A DNA stretch of 64,000 nt from an uncultured Gemmiger sp. (GTDB lineage Bacteria > Bacillota > Clostridia > Oscillospirales > Ruminococcaceae): the NCBI GenBank assembly GCA_944388215.1, contig CALXHT010000002.1, positions 62,001 through 126,000 of the forward strand, read 5' to 3'. How positions within the stretch are numbered: the stretch's first letter is position 1; each line of letters begins with the position of its first letter. Below are positions 1 to 6,682 of this stretch, piece by piece. The notes beneath the pieces were generated by a model, which saw only the letters and a program-made list of their open reading frames with translations, was not told the origin of the DNA and did no database searches. The translations under genes and the position numbers were made by a program.

Positions 1-1046
1 TGGTAGGTGATGGCGCAGCAATCCCCCGTCATCCACTGCTTTTTCATCCGGCCCACCGCCGGGTAGGGGAAGGTATCGCCGCTGTGCAGGTCGGTGACCA
101 TGCCGGTCTCGGGGTCCCGGCGGAGCATCAGCAGCGTGCCGGTGGGGGAGATCGTCCCCGCAAAGCCCAGCGTGGGGGCCAGCGCCAGCGGAAAGACCAC
201 CGCTGCCGTCACGGCCAGGGCGATCAGGGCGGGGACCTGCCGCAGCCGGGGCGTGCGGGGGTCGCCGTCGGTGCAGGCCTCCGGCACCCGCAGCCGCAGA
301 TGGTCCTGCAGGGCGTGGGCGGACTGGGTGCAGCTGTCGTCGGGCACCGTCACAGCCAGCGGGACAAGGCTTCGCTCCCACACCAGCACGGTGCAGCCCC
401 GGTAGCGCCGCACCAGCGCCAGGTCACCGTAGGGCAGCAGGACGCCGTCCTCCCGGCGCAGCTCCTCCGCATACAGGGTACAGGCGGGCATGCGGCACAG
501 CTCCCTGCCCAGCCGGGACCGAAGCCAGGGGGTCAGGGCCGCAAAGCCCAGCAGCACCAGCCCCGCCGCCAGGGCGGCCAGTGCCAGCGGGTCGGTGGGG
601 CTGCCGCCGAAAAAGTCCTGCACGCTCAATCCTATGCCCGCGGCAAGACCCGCCACCCCCAGCAGGGGCAGGCCCAGCCGCCGCCGGCGCACCTCGGGCA
701 GCTGACGGCAGGCCAGCACCGCGGCGTTGCGCTCGGCGCGGGTGGGACGACGGTGGGGTACCCGGGCCAGCGCCGGTTCCTCCGGCCGGGAGGCGGCGGG
801 CGGGACCGGTTCGGACGCCTCCCCGGCGGCGGGCCCGGGCGCTTCCCCGGCCAGCAGGGCGTCCACCGTGACCCCCAGGGCGGCGGCCAGGTCGGGCAGC
901 AGCACAATGTCCGGCAGGCCCTGGCCGGTCTCCCATTTGCTCACCGCGCGGTTGGTGATCCCCAGCTTTTCGGCCAGCTGCTGCTGGGTCAGGCCGCGGG
1001 CCCGCCGCGCCGCCGCAATGAAAGCACCGATCTTTTTGGCATCCAT
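1..1046 (-). CDS. XRE-family HTH regulator with C-terminal membrane domain (partial)
   Basis: The frame is open from an ATG at 1046 to the left edge, so the C-terminus is missing; about 348 codons are visible. Residues 1-65 form a classic XRE helix-turn-helix (LTQQQLAEKLGITNRAVSKW). A Pro/Ala-rich linker follows. Two hydrophobic helices at about residues 125-190 and a further one around residues 275-305 suggest the protein sits in the membrane. A clear AAAGGAGG-type ribosome site lies just before the ATG. Such HTH-plus-membrane proteins are common in Clostridia and are usually taken to sense envelope or metabolite signals. The ligand and target genes cannot be read here. Confidence 0.8.
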   Translation of the reverse strand, partial: MDAKKIGAFIAAARRARGLTQQQLAEKLGITNRAVSKWETGQGLPDIVLLPDLAAALGVTVDALLAGEAPGPAAGEASEPVPPAASRPEEPALARVPHRRPTRAERNAAVLACRQLPEVRRRRLGLPLLGVAGLAAGIGLSVQDFFGGSPTDPLALAALAAGLVLLGFAALTPWLRSRLGRELCRMPACTLYAEELRREDGVLLPYGDLALVRRYRGCTVLVWERSLVPLAVTVPDDSCTQSAHALQDHLRLRVPEACTDGDPRTPRLRQVPALIALAVTAAVVFPLALAPTLGFAGTISPTGTLLMLRRDPETGMVTDLHSGDTFPYPAVGRMKKQWMTGDCCAITY

Positions 1047-1072
1047 CGTCCGTTCCTCCTTTGCTGGTTTTC

Positions 1073-1101
1073 AGTCTACACCCCGCCGGTTGGATTTGCA
1101 A
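1073..1101 (-). promoter_or_regulatory. Sigma-A promoter of the XRE regulator gene
   Basis: On the minus strand TTGCAA (1101-1096) and TAGACT (1078-1073) are separated by exactly 17 bases. The -10 lies about 27 bases before the start codon at 1046. The rest of the spacer up to 1275 shows no gene. Confidence 0.6.
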
Positions 1102-1275
1102 GGAACGCCGTGTGGAAGCGCTCCACGCAGCGTGGACCCGCCGGGAAAAGGGCGGAAAAACGCGGAAAAGAGGCCCCTGCCCGGCGCGGCGGCCACCAGT
1201 CTTCGCCAAACTGCCCAAAGAACGCGGGGAAAATTGAGCACCCTGCTGAAAAAACGGCGGGAACGCCCCGGGTGG

Positions 1276-1305
1276 TTGACTTTCGGGGGGCGGGTATGGT
1301 ATTGT
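1276..1305 (+). promoter_or_regulatory. Promoter of the antiterminator gene
   Basis: TTGACT (1276-1281) and TATTGT (1300-1305) with an 18-base spacer lie just upstream of the RAT/terminator leader. Confidence 0.5.
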
Positions 1306-1341
1306 CTACACAGATAAAGCAAGCGGCCGAGGGGCCTTGTT

Positions 1342-1370
1342 GGATTGTTACCGGTAAAGCGGGCTAGACC
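1342..1370 (+). promoter_or_regulatory. RAT (ribonucleic antiterminator) before the PRD regulator gene
   Basis: The segment begins GGATTGTTACCGGTAAAGC and ends GGGCTAGACC. This matches the RAT bound by BglG/LicT/SacT/GlcT-type RNA-binding domains. It overlaps the 5' side of the following terminator-like hairpin, as expected when RAT folding prevents termination. Confidence 0.8.
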
Positions 1371-1434
1371 AACTCCGTTAGGATCTTTTTCTGGTGTCAG
1401 GAATGGGATTTTAGGGGGCTGGTTATTTTTTTTG
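1365..1434 (+). terminator. Leader terminator overlapping the first RAT
   Basis: The ACCAACTCC side around 1368-1376 can pair imperfectly with GGGGGCTGGT at 1414-1423, followed by a run of T. The stem is weaker than the second copy at 2383-2437, so the exact pairing is uncertain. Confidence 0.5.
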
Positions 1435-1465
1435 TCCGTCCCGGGCGGAGAAAGGGGGCGACGGA

Positions 1466-2332
1466 ATGCGCATCAAGAAGGTCATCAACAACAACATCCT
1501 CTGTGTGATCGACGAAAAAGGCAACGAGATGATCGTCACCGGCAAGGGGCTGGGGTTTGGCCGCAAGGTGGCGCAGTTCGTGGACCCCGCGGCGGTGGAA
1601 AAGGTCTACCGCATGGAGGACCGCACCGGGCAGCGGCGGCTGCGGGAGCTGGTGGAGCAGATCCCCATCGAGCATCTCGAACTGACCGAGGCGATGATCG
1701 CCGAGATCCGGGCGACCATCCATCAGCCCCTCAACGAAAGCCTGCTCATCACGCTGGCGGACCACATCAGCTTTGCCATCCAGCGCAAGGAACAGGGCAT
1801 CGAGTTCCAGAACCCGCTGGCGGGCAGCGTTCTCTGTTACTATCCCACCGAGTACCAGCTGGGCCAGCGGTGTCTGGCCATGGTGAAGGAGCGGTGCGGG
1901 GTGGAGCTGAACGGCGACGAGGCGTCCTTCATTGCGCTGCACATCGTCAACGCCGAGCTCAACACCGACATGAGCGAGATGTACGACATCACCCGCCTCA
2001 TCGAGGGGGTCATCCAGGTGGTGGAATACTACTACCGGGACCTGGGCGCCTTCGACCGGGAATCCCTGGCCTTCCACCGGTTTGTGGTGCATCTGCGCTA
2101 CTTTGCCCAGCGGCTCTTCCAGGGCAGGCTGATGACCGACTCCCCCGACGAGAGCGACACGGCCTTCCGGGCACTCATCGCCCGCAGCTGCAAGGAGCAT
2201 TATAAATGCGCCCGGTGCGTGGCCGACTATATCGAAAAGACCTGGCACCAGACCCTCTCCCAGGAGGAGCTGATCTACCTGACCATCCACCTCAAGCGGG
2301 TGGCGGGGGACCTGCAGGAAGTGGATTCCTGA
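1466..2332 (+). CDS. BglG/LicT/GlcT-family transcription antiterminator
   Basis: 288 aa, the usual length of the family. Residues 1-55 are the CAT RNA-binding domain (MRIKKVINNNILCVIDEKG). PRD1 follows with His100 and His159 at the phosphorylation positions, then PRD2 with His209 and His275. These proteins bind RAT hairpins in nascent mRNA and stop termination when their PTS permease is active. The downstream gene is a PTS EIICBA with its own RAT, which is the likely target. A RAT also precedes this gene, so it probably controls itself. LicT-like and GlcT-like assignments cannot be separated by eye, so no gene symbol is given. Confidence 0.92.
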   Translation: MRIKKVINNNILCVIDEKGNEMIVTGKGLGFGRKVAQFVDPAAVEKVYRMEDRTGQRRLRELVEQIPIEHLELTEAMIAEIRATIHQPLNESLLITLADHISFAIQRKEQGIEFQNPLAGSVLCYYPTEYQLGQRCLAMVKERCGVELNGDEASFIALHIVNAELNTDMSEMYDITRLIEGVIQVVEYYYRDLGAFDRESLAFHRFVVHLRYFAQRLFQGRLMTDSPDESDTAFRALIARSCKEHYKCARCVADYIEKTWHQTLSQEELIYLTIHLKRVAGDLQEVDS

Positions 2333-2351
2333 TCCACAACTGAATTTACGA

Positions 2352-2387
2352 GGATAGTGACTGCACCTTCGCTGTGTAGGCTAGACC
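2352..2387 (+). promoter_or_regulatory. Second RAT, before the PTS EIICBA gene
   Basis: It begins GGATAGTGACTG and ends TAGGCTAGACC. The first and last parts match the RAT before the antiterminator gene (GGAT.GT.AC.G and GGCTAGACC). Its 3' end AGACC is also the left arm of the terminator below, so the two structures exclude each other. Confidence 0.8.
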
Positions 2388-2437
2388 TGTATGGCTTTCC
2401 CGCCGTCCCGTGGGGGAGCTGTGCGGGTCTGTTTTTA
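2383..2437 (+). terminator. RAT-controlled terminator before the PTS gene
   Basis: AGACCTG (2383-2389) pairs with CGGGTCT (2424-2430). Inside it GCTTTCCC pairs with GGGGGAGC. A T-run follows at 2431-2436. Confidence 0.85.
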
Positions 2438-2485
2438 TAGAAAGGAAAAGTCCCATACTTTTCACAAGAAATAGGAGGAACCTGT

Positions 2486-4612
2486 ATGAAAGACAAAATC
2501 TTCGGCGTGCTGCAGCGTGTGGGCCGCTCCTTCATGTTGCCCATCGCCCTGCTGCCGGTGGCCGGTCTGCTGCTGGGCATCGGCAGCTCCTTCACCAACG
2601 AGACGATGCTCCAGGCCTACGGCCTCACCGGCATCATCCACCAGGGCACCGCCCTCTACACCGTGCTGGACATCATGAACCAGTGCGGCAGCGCGGTCTT
2701 CAACAACCTGGCCCTGCTCTTCGCCATGGGCGTGGCCATCGGCATGGCCAAAAAGGAGAAGGAAGTGGCCGCCCTTTCCGGTGCCATCGCCTACCTGGTC
2801 ATGAACACCGCCATCTCCGCCATGATCAACGCCGCCGGCGGCGTGGAGGCCATGGCCGCCAACACCACCACCTCCATGCTGGGCATCACCACCCTGCAGA
2901 TGGGCGTCTTCGGCGGCATCATCGTGGGTCTCGGCGTGGCGGCCCTCCACAACCGCTTCTATAAGACCCAGCTGCCCCAGGTGCTCTCCTTCTTCGGCGG
3001 CACCCGCTTCGTGCCCATCGTCTGTACCGCCGTCTATCTGGTGGTGGGCATCGCCATGTTCTACGTCTGGCCCATCGTCCAGGCCGGCATCTCCATGCTG
3101 GGCAACCTGGTGCTGGTTTCCGGCTACGCCGGCACCTGGCTCTACGGCCTCATCGAGCGCGCCCTCATTCCCTTCGGCCTGCACCACGTCTTCTACATCC
3201 CCTTCTGGCAGACCAGCGTGGGCGGCACCGCCGTCATCGACGGCGTCACCGTCCAGGGCGCCCAGAACATCTTCTTCGCCGAACTGGCCTCCAAGAACAC
3301 GGTGGAATTCTCGGTGTCCGCCACCCGGTTCATGTCCGGTAAGTTCCCCCTCATGATCTTCGGCCTGCCCGGCGCCGCCCTGGCCATGTACCGCGCCGCC
3401 CGCCCCGAAAAGCGCAAGGTGGTGGCCGGTCTGCTGCTCTCCGCCGCGCTGACCTCCATGCTCACCGGCATCACCGAACCCCTGGAGTTCACCTTCCTGT
3501 TTGTGGCCCCCGTCATGTACGCCGTCCACTGCGTCTACGCCGGTCTGGCCTATATGCTCATGCACATCTTCAATGTGGGCGTGGGCATGACCTTCTCGGG
3601 CGGCCTCATCGACCTGACCCTCTTCGGCATCCTCCAGGGCGAGGCCAAGACCCACTGGATCTGGGTGGTCATTGTGGGTGTGGTCTACTTCGTGCTCTAC
3701 TACTTCACCTTCTACTTCATGATCACCAAGATGAACCTCATGACCCCCGGCCGGGAGGCGGGCGACGGCGAGGCCAAGCTCTACACCCGTGCCGACTTCA
3801 AGGAGAAGACCGGCGTGGGCCCCGATGCCGCCGGTGCCGCCAGCCATGACCAGGTGTCGGCGCTGATCCTCCAGGGCCTGGGCGGCAAGGCAAACCTCTC
3901 CGACGTGGACTGCTGCGCCACCCGTCTGCGGGTCACCGTGGTGGATTCCGGCAAGGTGAACGACGCCCTGCTGCGCCAGAGCGGTGCCTCCGGCGTCATC
4001 CACAAGGGCAACGGCATCCAGGTCATCTACGGACCCCAGGTGGCAGTGATCAAGTCCAACCTGGAAGACTATATGGACAGCCCCGCCTCCGACGCCCCCG
4101 TGGCGCCCGCGGCTCCGGCGGCCCGGGCCCCCAAGGCGGAAACCCCCAAGGAAACCGTCCCCGCCGAGACCTTCGGCGCCCACCTCACCGGCACGGTGGT
4201 GGCCATGGCCGACGTGCAGGATGAGGCCTTCGCCTCCGGCGTGCTGGGGGACGGCGTGGCCATCGAACCCGCCGAGGGCAAACTGCTGGCCCCGGCGGAC
4301 GCCACGGTGGACAACCTCTTTGACACCCACCATGCCATCGGCCTGGTGACCGAGGGCGGCGCCGAACTGCTGCTTCACATCGGCATCGACACCGTCAAGC
4401 TGAACGGCGAGCACTTCACCGCCCACGTGAAAAACGGCCAGAAGGTGAAGAAGGGCGACCTGCTCATCAGCTTCGACATCGACGCCATCAAGTCGGCGGG
4501 CTATATGGTCACCACCCCCATGATCGTCTGCAACACCGACCGCTATGCCGCCGTGAAGACGCTGGCTTCCGGCCAGGTCACGGCGGGCCAGGACCTGCTG
4601 CGGGTGGAATAA
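2486..4612 (+). CDS. PTS sugar transporter EIICBA (glucose / alpha-glucoside family)
   Basis: 708 aa three-domain permease. EIIC spans about residues 1-430 (multi-pass membrane domain, with GLHHVFYIPFWQ and the conserved GITEPLEF loop). EIIB spans about 450-535 with phosphorylation motif CCATRLRV; Cys477 is the likely acceptor. EIIA spans about 570-708 with HIGIDTVKL and His631. It imports a hexose or hexoside while phosphorylating it, taking phosphate from HPr. The GGTRFVPIV and CATRLRV spellings look more like the alpha-glucoside subgroup than classic PtsG, but the substrate is an inference. An AGGAGG ribosome site precedes the ATG. Expression is most likely switched by the upstream PRD antiterminator. 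Confidence 0.93.
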   Translation: MKDKIFGVLQRVGRSFMLPIALLPVAGLLLGIGSSFTNETMLQAYGLTGIIHQGTALYTVLDIMNQCGSAVFNNLALLFAMGVAIGMAKKEKEVAALSGAIAYLVMNTAISAMINAAGGVEAMAANTTTSMLGITTLQMGVFGGIIVGLGVAALHNRFYKTQLPQVLSFFGGTRFVPIVCTAVYLVVGIAMFYVWPIVQAGISMLGNLVLVSGYAGTWLYGLIERALIPFGLHHVFYIPFWQTSVGGTAVIDGVTVQGAQNIFFAELASKNTVEFSVSATRFMSGKFPLMIFGLPGAALAMYRAARPEKRKVVAGLLLSAALTSMLTGITEPLEFTFLFVAPVMYAVHCVYAGLAYMLMHIFNVGVGMTFSGGLIDLTLFGILQGEAKTHWIWVVIVGVVYFVLYYFTFYFMITKMNLMTPGREAGDGEAKLYTRADFKEKTGVGPDAAGAASHDQVSALILQGLGGKANLSDVDCCATRLRVTVVDSGKVNDALLRQSGASGVIHKGNGIQVIYGPQVAVIKSNLEDYMDSPASDAPVAPAAPAARAPKAETPKETVPAETFGAHLTGTVVAMADVQDEAFASGVLGDGVAIEPAEGKLLAPADATVDNLFDTHHAIGLVTEGGAELLLHIGIDTVKLNGEHFTAHVKNGQKVKKGDLLISFDIDAIKSAGYMVTTPMIVCNTDRYAAVKTLASGQVTAGQDLLRVE

Positions 4613-4625
4613 CCTTCTATAATAA

Positions 4626-4658
4626 ACGGGAGCGCCCCGCCGGGGCGCTCCCGTTTTT
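4626..4658 (+). terminator. Terminator between convergent genes
   Basis: A GC-rich perfect stem (ACGGGAGCGCCCC against its complement, short GC loop) is followed by TTTTT. An A-rich left flank lets it also serve the minus-strand gene ending at 4670. Confidence 0.9.
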
Positions 4659-4669
4659 GGTATGCGGCG

Positions 4670-5413
4670 TTACAGGAACAGCTCGTTTTCCTTCCGCCCG
4701 GCGCAGAGGGGCTCCAGGTGGGCGGAGAGGGCCGCCAGAGCCTGGGGGTCGGGGCTGCGGGCCTCGGCGGGGCAGAGGCGCACACACCGCATGCAGCCGA
4801 CGCAGCGGGCCGGATCGGTCTGGCGCGGGTCGGCGGCGTCGATGGCGCCCGTGGGGCAGGCGGCGGCACAGCGGCCGCAGCCGATGCACCGCTTGGAGGT
4901 GCGGGGCACCATGGCCTTGGCCATCCCCGGCTTGTAGGGGCGGTTACCGGGCAGGGCGGGGACGGTGTCGTTACCGGCGTCCAGCTTGGCCTGAATTTTG
5001 CCCCAGAAGCCCTGAAGGACGGCTTTGTCGGCCTCGTCGGGGCGCCCGGCGGCGAACTGCCGGGCGATGGAGTGCTCCGCCACCGCGGCCACACCGGCCG
5101 CCACCCGGAACCCGGCGGCCTCCGCCAGGTCGGCCAGCTCTGCCAGGGTATCCTCATAGGCCCGGTTGCCGTAGACGCAGACCAGCACCGCACGGGCGCC
5201 GCCGCCCTGCACCCGTGCCAGCCGCCGGGCGGCAGGCACAGGCACCCGTCCGCCGTAGGAGGGCACGGCGATGATCGCCACATCGTCGGCGGTGAGCGTT
5301 ACGGAGGCAAAATCCCTGTCCCGGTCACACAGGTCGATGACCTGCCCCGGGCAGAGGGCGTCCGCCACCGCCCGGGTGCCGCCGGTGGGGCTGAAAAGCA
5401 GTTGGTAAATCAT
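4670..5413 (-). CDS. EFR1-like flavodoxin-ferredoxin protein
   Basis: 247 aa counted from the ATG at 5413; the frame stays open further upstream, but MIYQLLFSPTGGTR is the natural flavodoxin start. The N-terminal half is flavodoxin-like with an SPTGGT phosphate-binding loop. The C-terminus holds two 4Fe-4S motifs, CIGCGRCAAACP and CVGCMRCVRLCP. Proteins of this design (EFRO1 family, common in Clostridia) pass electrons between FMN and ferredoxin-type clusters in the cytoplasm. The partner enzyme is not visible; the neighbours, a PTS gene and Hsp20, are unrelated. Confidence 0.85.
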   Translation of the reverse strand: MIYQLLFSPTGGTRAVADALCPGQVIDLCDRDRDFASVTLTADDVAIIAVPSYGGRVPVPAARRLARVQGGGARAVLVCVYGNRAYEDTLAELADLAEAAGFRVAAGVAAVAEHSIARQFAAGRPDEADKAVLQGFWGKIQAKLDAGNDTVPALPGNRPYKPGMAKAMVPRTSKRCIGCGRCAAACPTGAIDAADPRQTDPARCVGCMRCVRLCPAEARSPDPQALAALSAHLEPLCAGRKENELFL

Positions 5414-5534
5414 GGTGAAAACCTTCTTTCTTGGGGGAATTCCTGCCCCTATCATACGAAAAAACCGGCCCTTTGTACAGGGGCCGGGGAGAAATCGCAT
5501 ATTTTGTGAACAAACATTGCATGAAATGTAAACA

Positions 5535-5561
5535 TTAGCACTCAATGCTTGACAGTGCTAA
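5535..5561 (+). promoter_or_regulatory. CIRCE operator (HrcA site)
   Basis: TTAGCACTC, nine bases, then CAGTGCTAA: the CIRCE inverted repeat with one mismatch (C for G at the first base of the right arm). It overlaps the -35 box of the Hsp20 promoter, so bound HrcA would block RNA polymerase. Confidence 0.9.
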
Positions 5562-5577
5562 TTCACAGTGCTATACT
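5549..5577 (+). promoter_or_regulatory. Consensus sigma-A promoter of hsp20
   Basis: TTGACA (5549-5554), 17-base spacer, TATACT (5572-5577). The -35 sits inside the CIRCE element. The untranslated leader before the ATG is about 105 bases. Confidence 0.9.
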
Positions 5578-5690
5578 GAAGGCGTTCCAAGAGAACAAAG
5601 GGTGATGCGAAAGCAGAACCCCGAAAGGCCAGATCAAAAGTCCGACGCCGGAAAATGACCGGCAGCCGATGAGAATTGGAGGAATGACTT

Positions 5691-6161
5691 ATGATGATGG
5701 TGCCTTATATGTTTCATGATGCTCTGCTGGACGATTGGTTCCAGAATGATTGGGATCGCGACTTTGACCGCATGATGGAAGCGGCTGATCCCCGCCGCGC
5801 TTTTGGCAAACGCAGCGCCAATGTGATGAAGACCGATGTGCGGGAGACCGAGAACGGCTATGATGTCTTTGTGGATCTGCCCGGCTTCAAGAAGGAAGAC
5901 GTGAAGCTGGATCTGCAGAACGGCTATCTGACCATCACGGCCAACCGCACCGCCGACCATGACGAGAAGGATGGCCAGGGCCATTACATCCGTCAGGAGC
6001 GGTACACCGGTTCCTGCGCCCGCAGCTTCTATGTGGGCGACGAGCTGAAGCCCGAGGACGTGAAGGCCAGCTTTGAGGACGGTATCCTGAAGCTGAACCT
6101 GCCCAAGGCGGAAGCCAAGAAACTGCCTGAGAAGCAGCCCACCCAGATCGAGATTCTGTAA
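5691..6161 (+). CDS. Small heat-shock protein, Hsp20 / alpha-crystallin family
   Basis: 156 aa, normal for the family. The N-terminus is rich in aromatic residues and Asp. The alpha-crystallin domain runs from about residue 42 to 145 (DVRETENGYDVFVDLPGFKK, then DGILKLNLPKA). A C-terminal tail follows. It is an ATP-independent cytoplasmic holdase that keeps unfolding proteins soluble. The ATG at 5691 follows a TTGGAGG ribosome site; a second ATG codon directly after it is possible. Transcription starts from a consensus promoter covered by CIRCE, so heat induction through HrcA is expected. It is a single-gene unit ended by a strong terminator. Confidence 0.95.
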   Translation: MMMVPYMFHDALLDDWFQNDWDRDFDRMMEAADPRRAFGKRSANVMKTDVRETENGYDVFVDLPGFKKEDVKLDLQNGYLTITANRTADHDEKDGQGHYIRQERYTGSCARSFYVGDELKPEDVKASFEDGILKLNLPKAEAKKLPEKQPTQIEIL

Positions 6162-6175
6162 TGGTACCTCCAAGA

Positions 6176-6209
6176 GGGGGGCCATCCCGCAGGGGATGGC
6201 CCCCTTTTT
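6176..6209 (+). terminator. Terminator of hsp20
   Basis: A 12-bp perfect stem (GGGGGCCATCCC against GGGATGGCCCCC) with a GCAG-type loop, then TTTTT. Confidence 0.95.
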
Positions 6210-6240
6210 GCTGTTTCAGGGGACTTTACAAAAATTTTCA

Positions 6241-6269
6241 TTGACATTTTTTTCGCAATATGATACGAT
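6241..6269 (+). promoter_or_regulatory. Strong promoter of the polyamine leader
   Basis: TTGACA (6241-6246), 17 bases, TACGAT (6264-6269), in an AT-rich patch unlike the surrounding DNA. The predicted start is near 6276, about 400 bases before the decarboxylase ATG. Confidence 0.8.
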
Positions 6270-6275
6270 ACCTTC

Positions 6276-6647
6276 GATTTTGAAAGACGAATCGTGCAGG
6301 AGTTTTTCAAAGCAATTTACCCAGGACCGCCCACCAGGGGCTAAGGCCATACGGACAGCCGGGTCCACTGCCGATCGGCAACTTGGGTTGCCTTATTGAT
6401 GGAGTTAAAAGCTCAAATTTTATAAGTTGGTTCCTTTGATAACCAGAAATTGCGTGTTCCGCACGCAGACTTGTGAAACGGTCAATAAGAGTAGTAAAAG
6501 TAGAATTGCTATATAGACTCTGGACACGATACGCCCGAAACATGCCGCTGCCCTTGCCCCCCGCTCTGCCCGGGGACGGGGCGCTTTGCGGCGAAAACGG
6601 TCGAAGACAGCGCAAGTCTGCACGAAAGTGCGGTCTTGCGTTTTTTT
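6276..6647 (+). ncRNA. Structured leader RNA of the polyamine operon, unrecognised class
   Basis: This 520-base stretch between genes holds no credible ORF but much potential RNA structure. GGACC/GGTCC closes a possible three-way junction that contains two small hairpins. A GGCAAC/GTTGCC hairpin and a GCGTG/CACGC hairpin follow. The 3' end is an intrinsic terminator at 6611-6647. GCAGACTTG at 6465-6473 is perfectly complementary to CAAGTCTGC at 6613-6621, the 5' arm of that terminator, so it could act as an antiterminator. I do not recognise a T-box, lysine, guanidine or other known riboswitch signature. A free-standing stable RNA such as 6S is an alternative. Confidence 0.55.
6611..6647 (+). 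terminator. Terminator/attenuator before the polyamine operon
   Basis: CGCAAG at 6611-6616 pairs with CTTGCG at 6635-6640, closing an inner GCAC/GTGC stem with a GAAA tetraloop, then seven T. It lies between the promoter at 6241 and the decarboxylase start. Confidence 0.93.
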
Positions 6648-6682
6648 GTTTTGCCAAAGGAGCCACGGGACGGAGGAAAACT

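Noticed and set aside
84-1367. 427-codon plus-strand frame across the left end
   Set aside because: It lies antisense to the XRE regulator, codon for codon; its Gln/Gly/Arg-rich composition is that of a shadow frame in GC-rich DNA.
6276-6647. tmRNA, RNase P RNA, SRP RNA or T-box as identity of the leader
   Set aside because: None of their conserved cores (tmRNA ends, P RNA GAGGAAAGUC, SRP GGAAGCAGC, T-box GGGTGG) is visible; 6S RNA could not be excluded.
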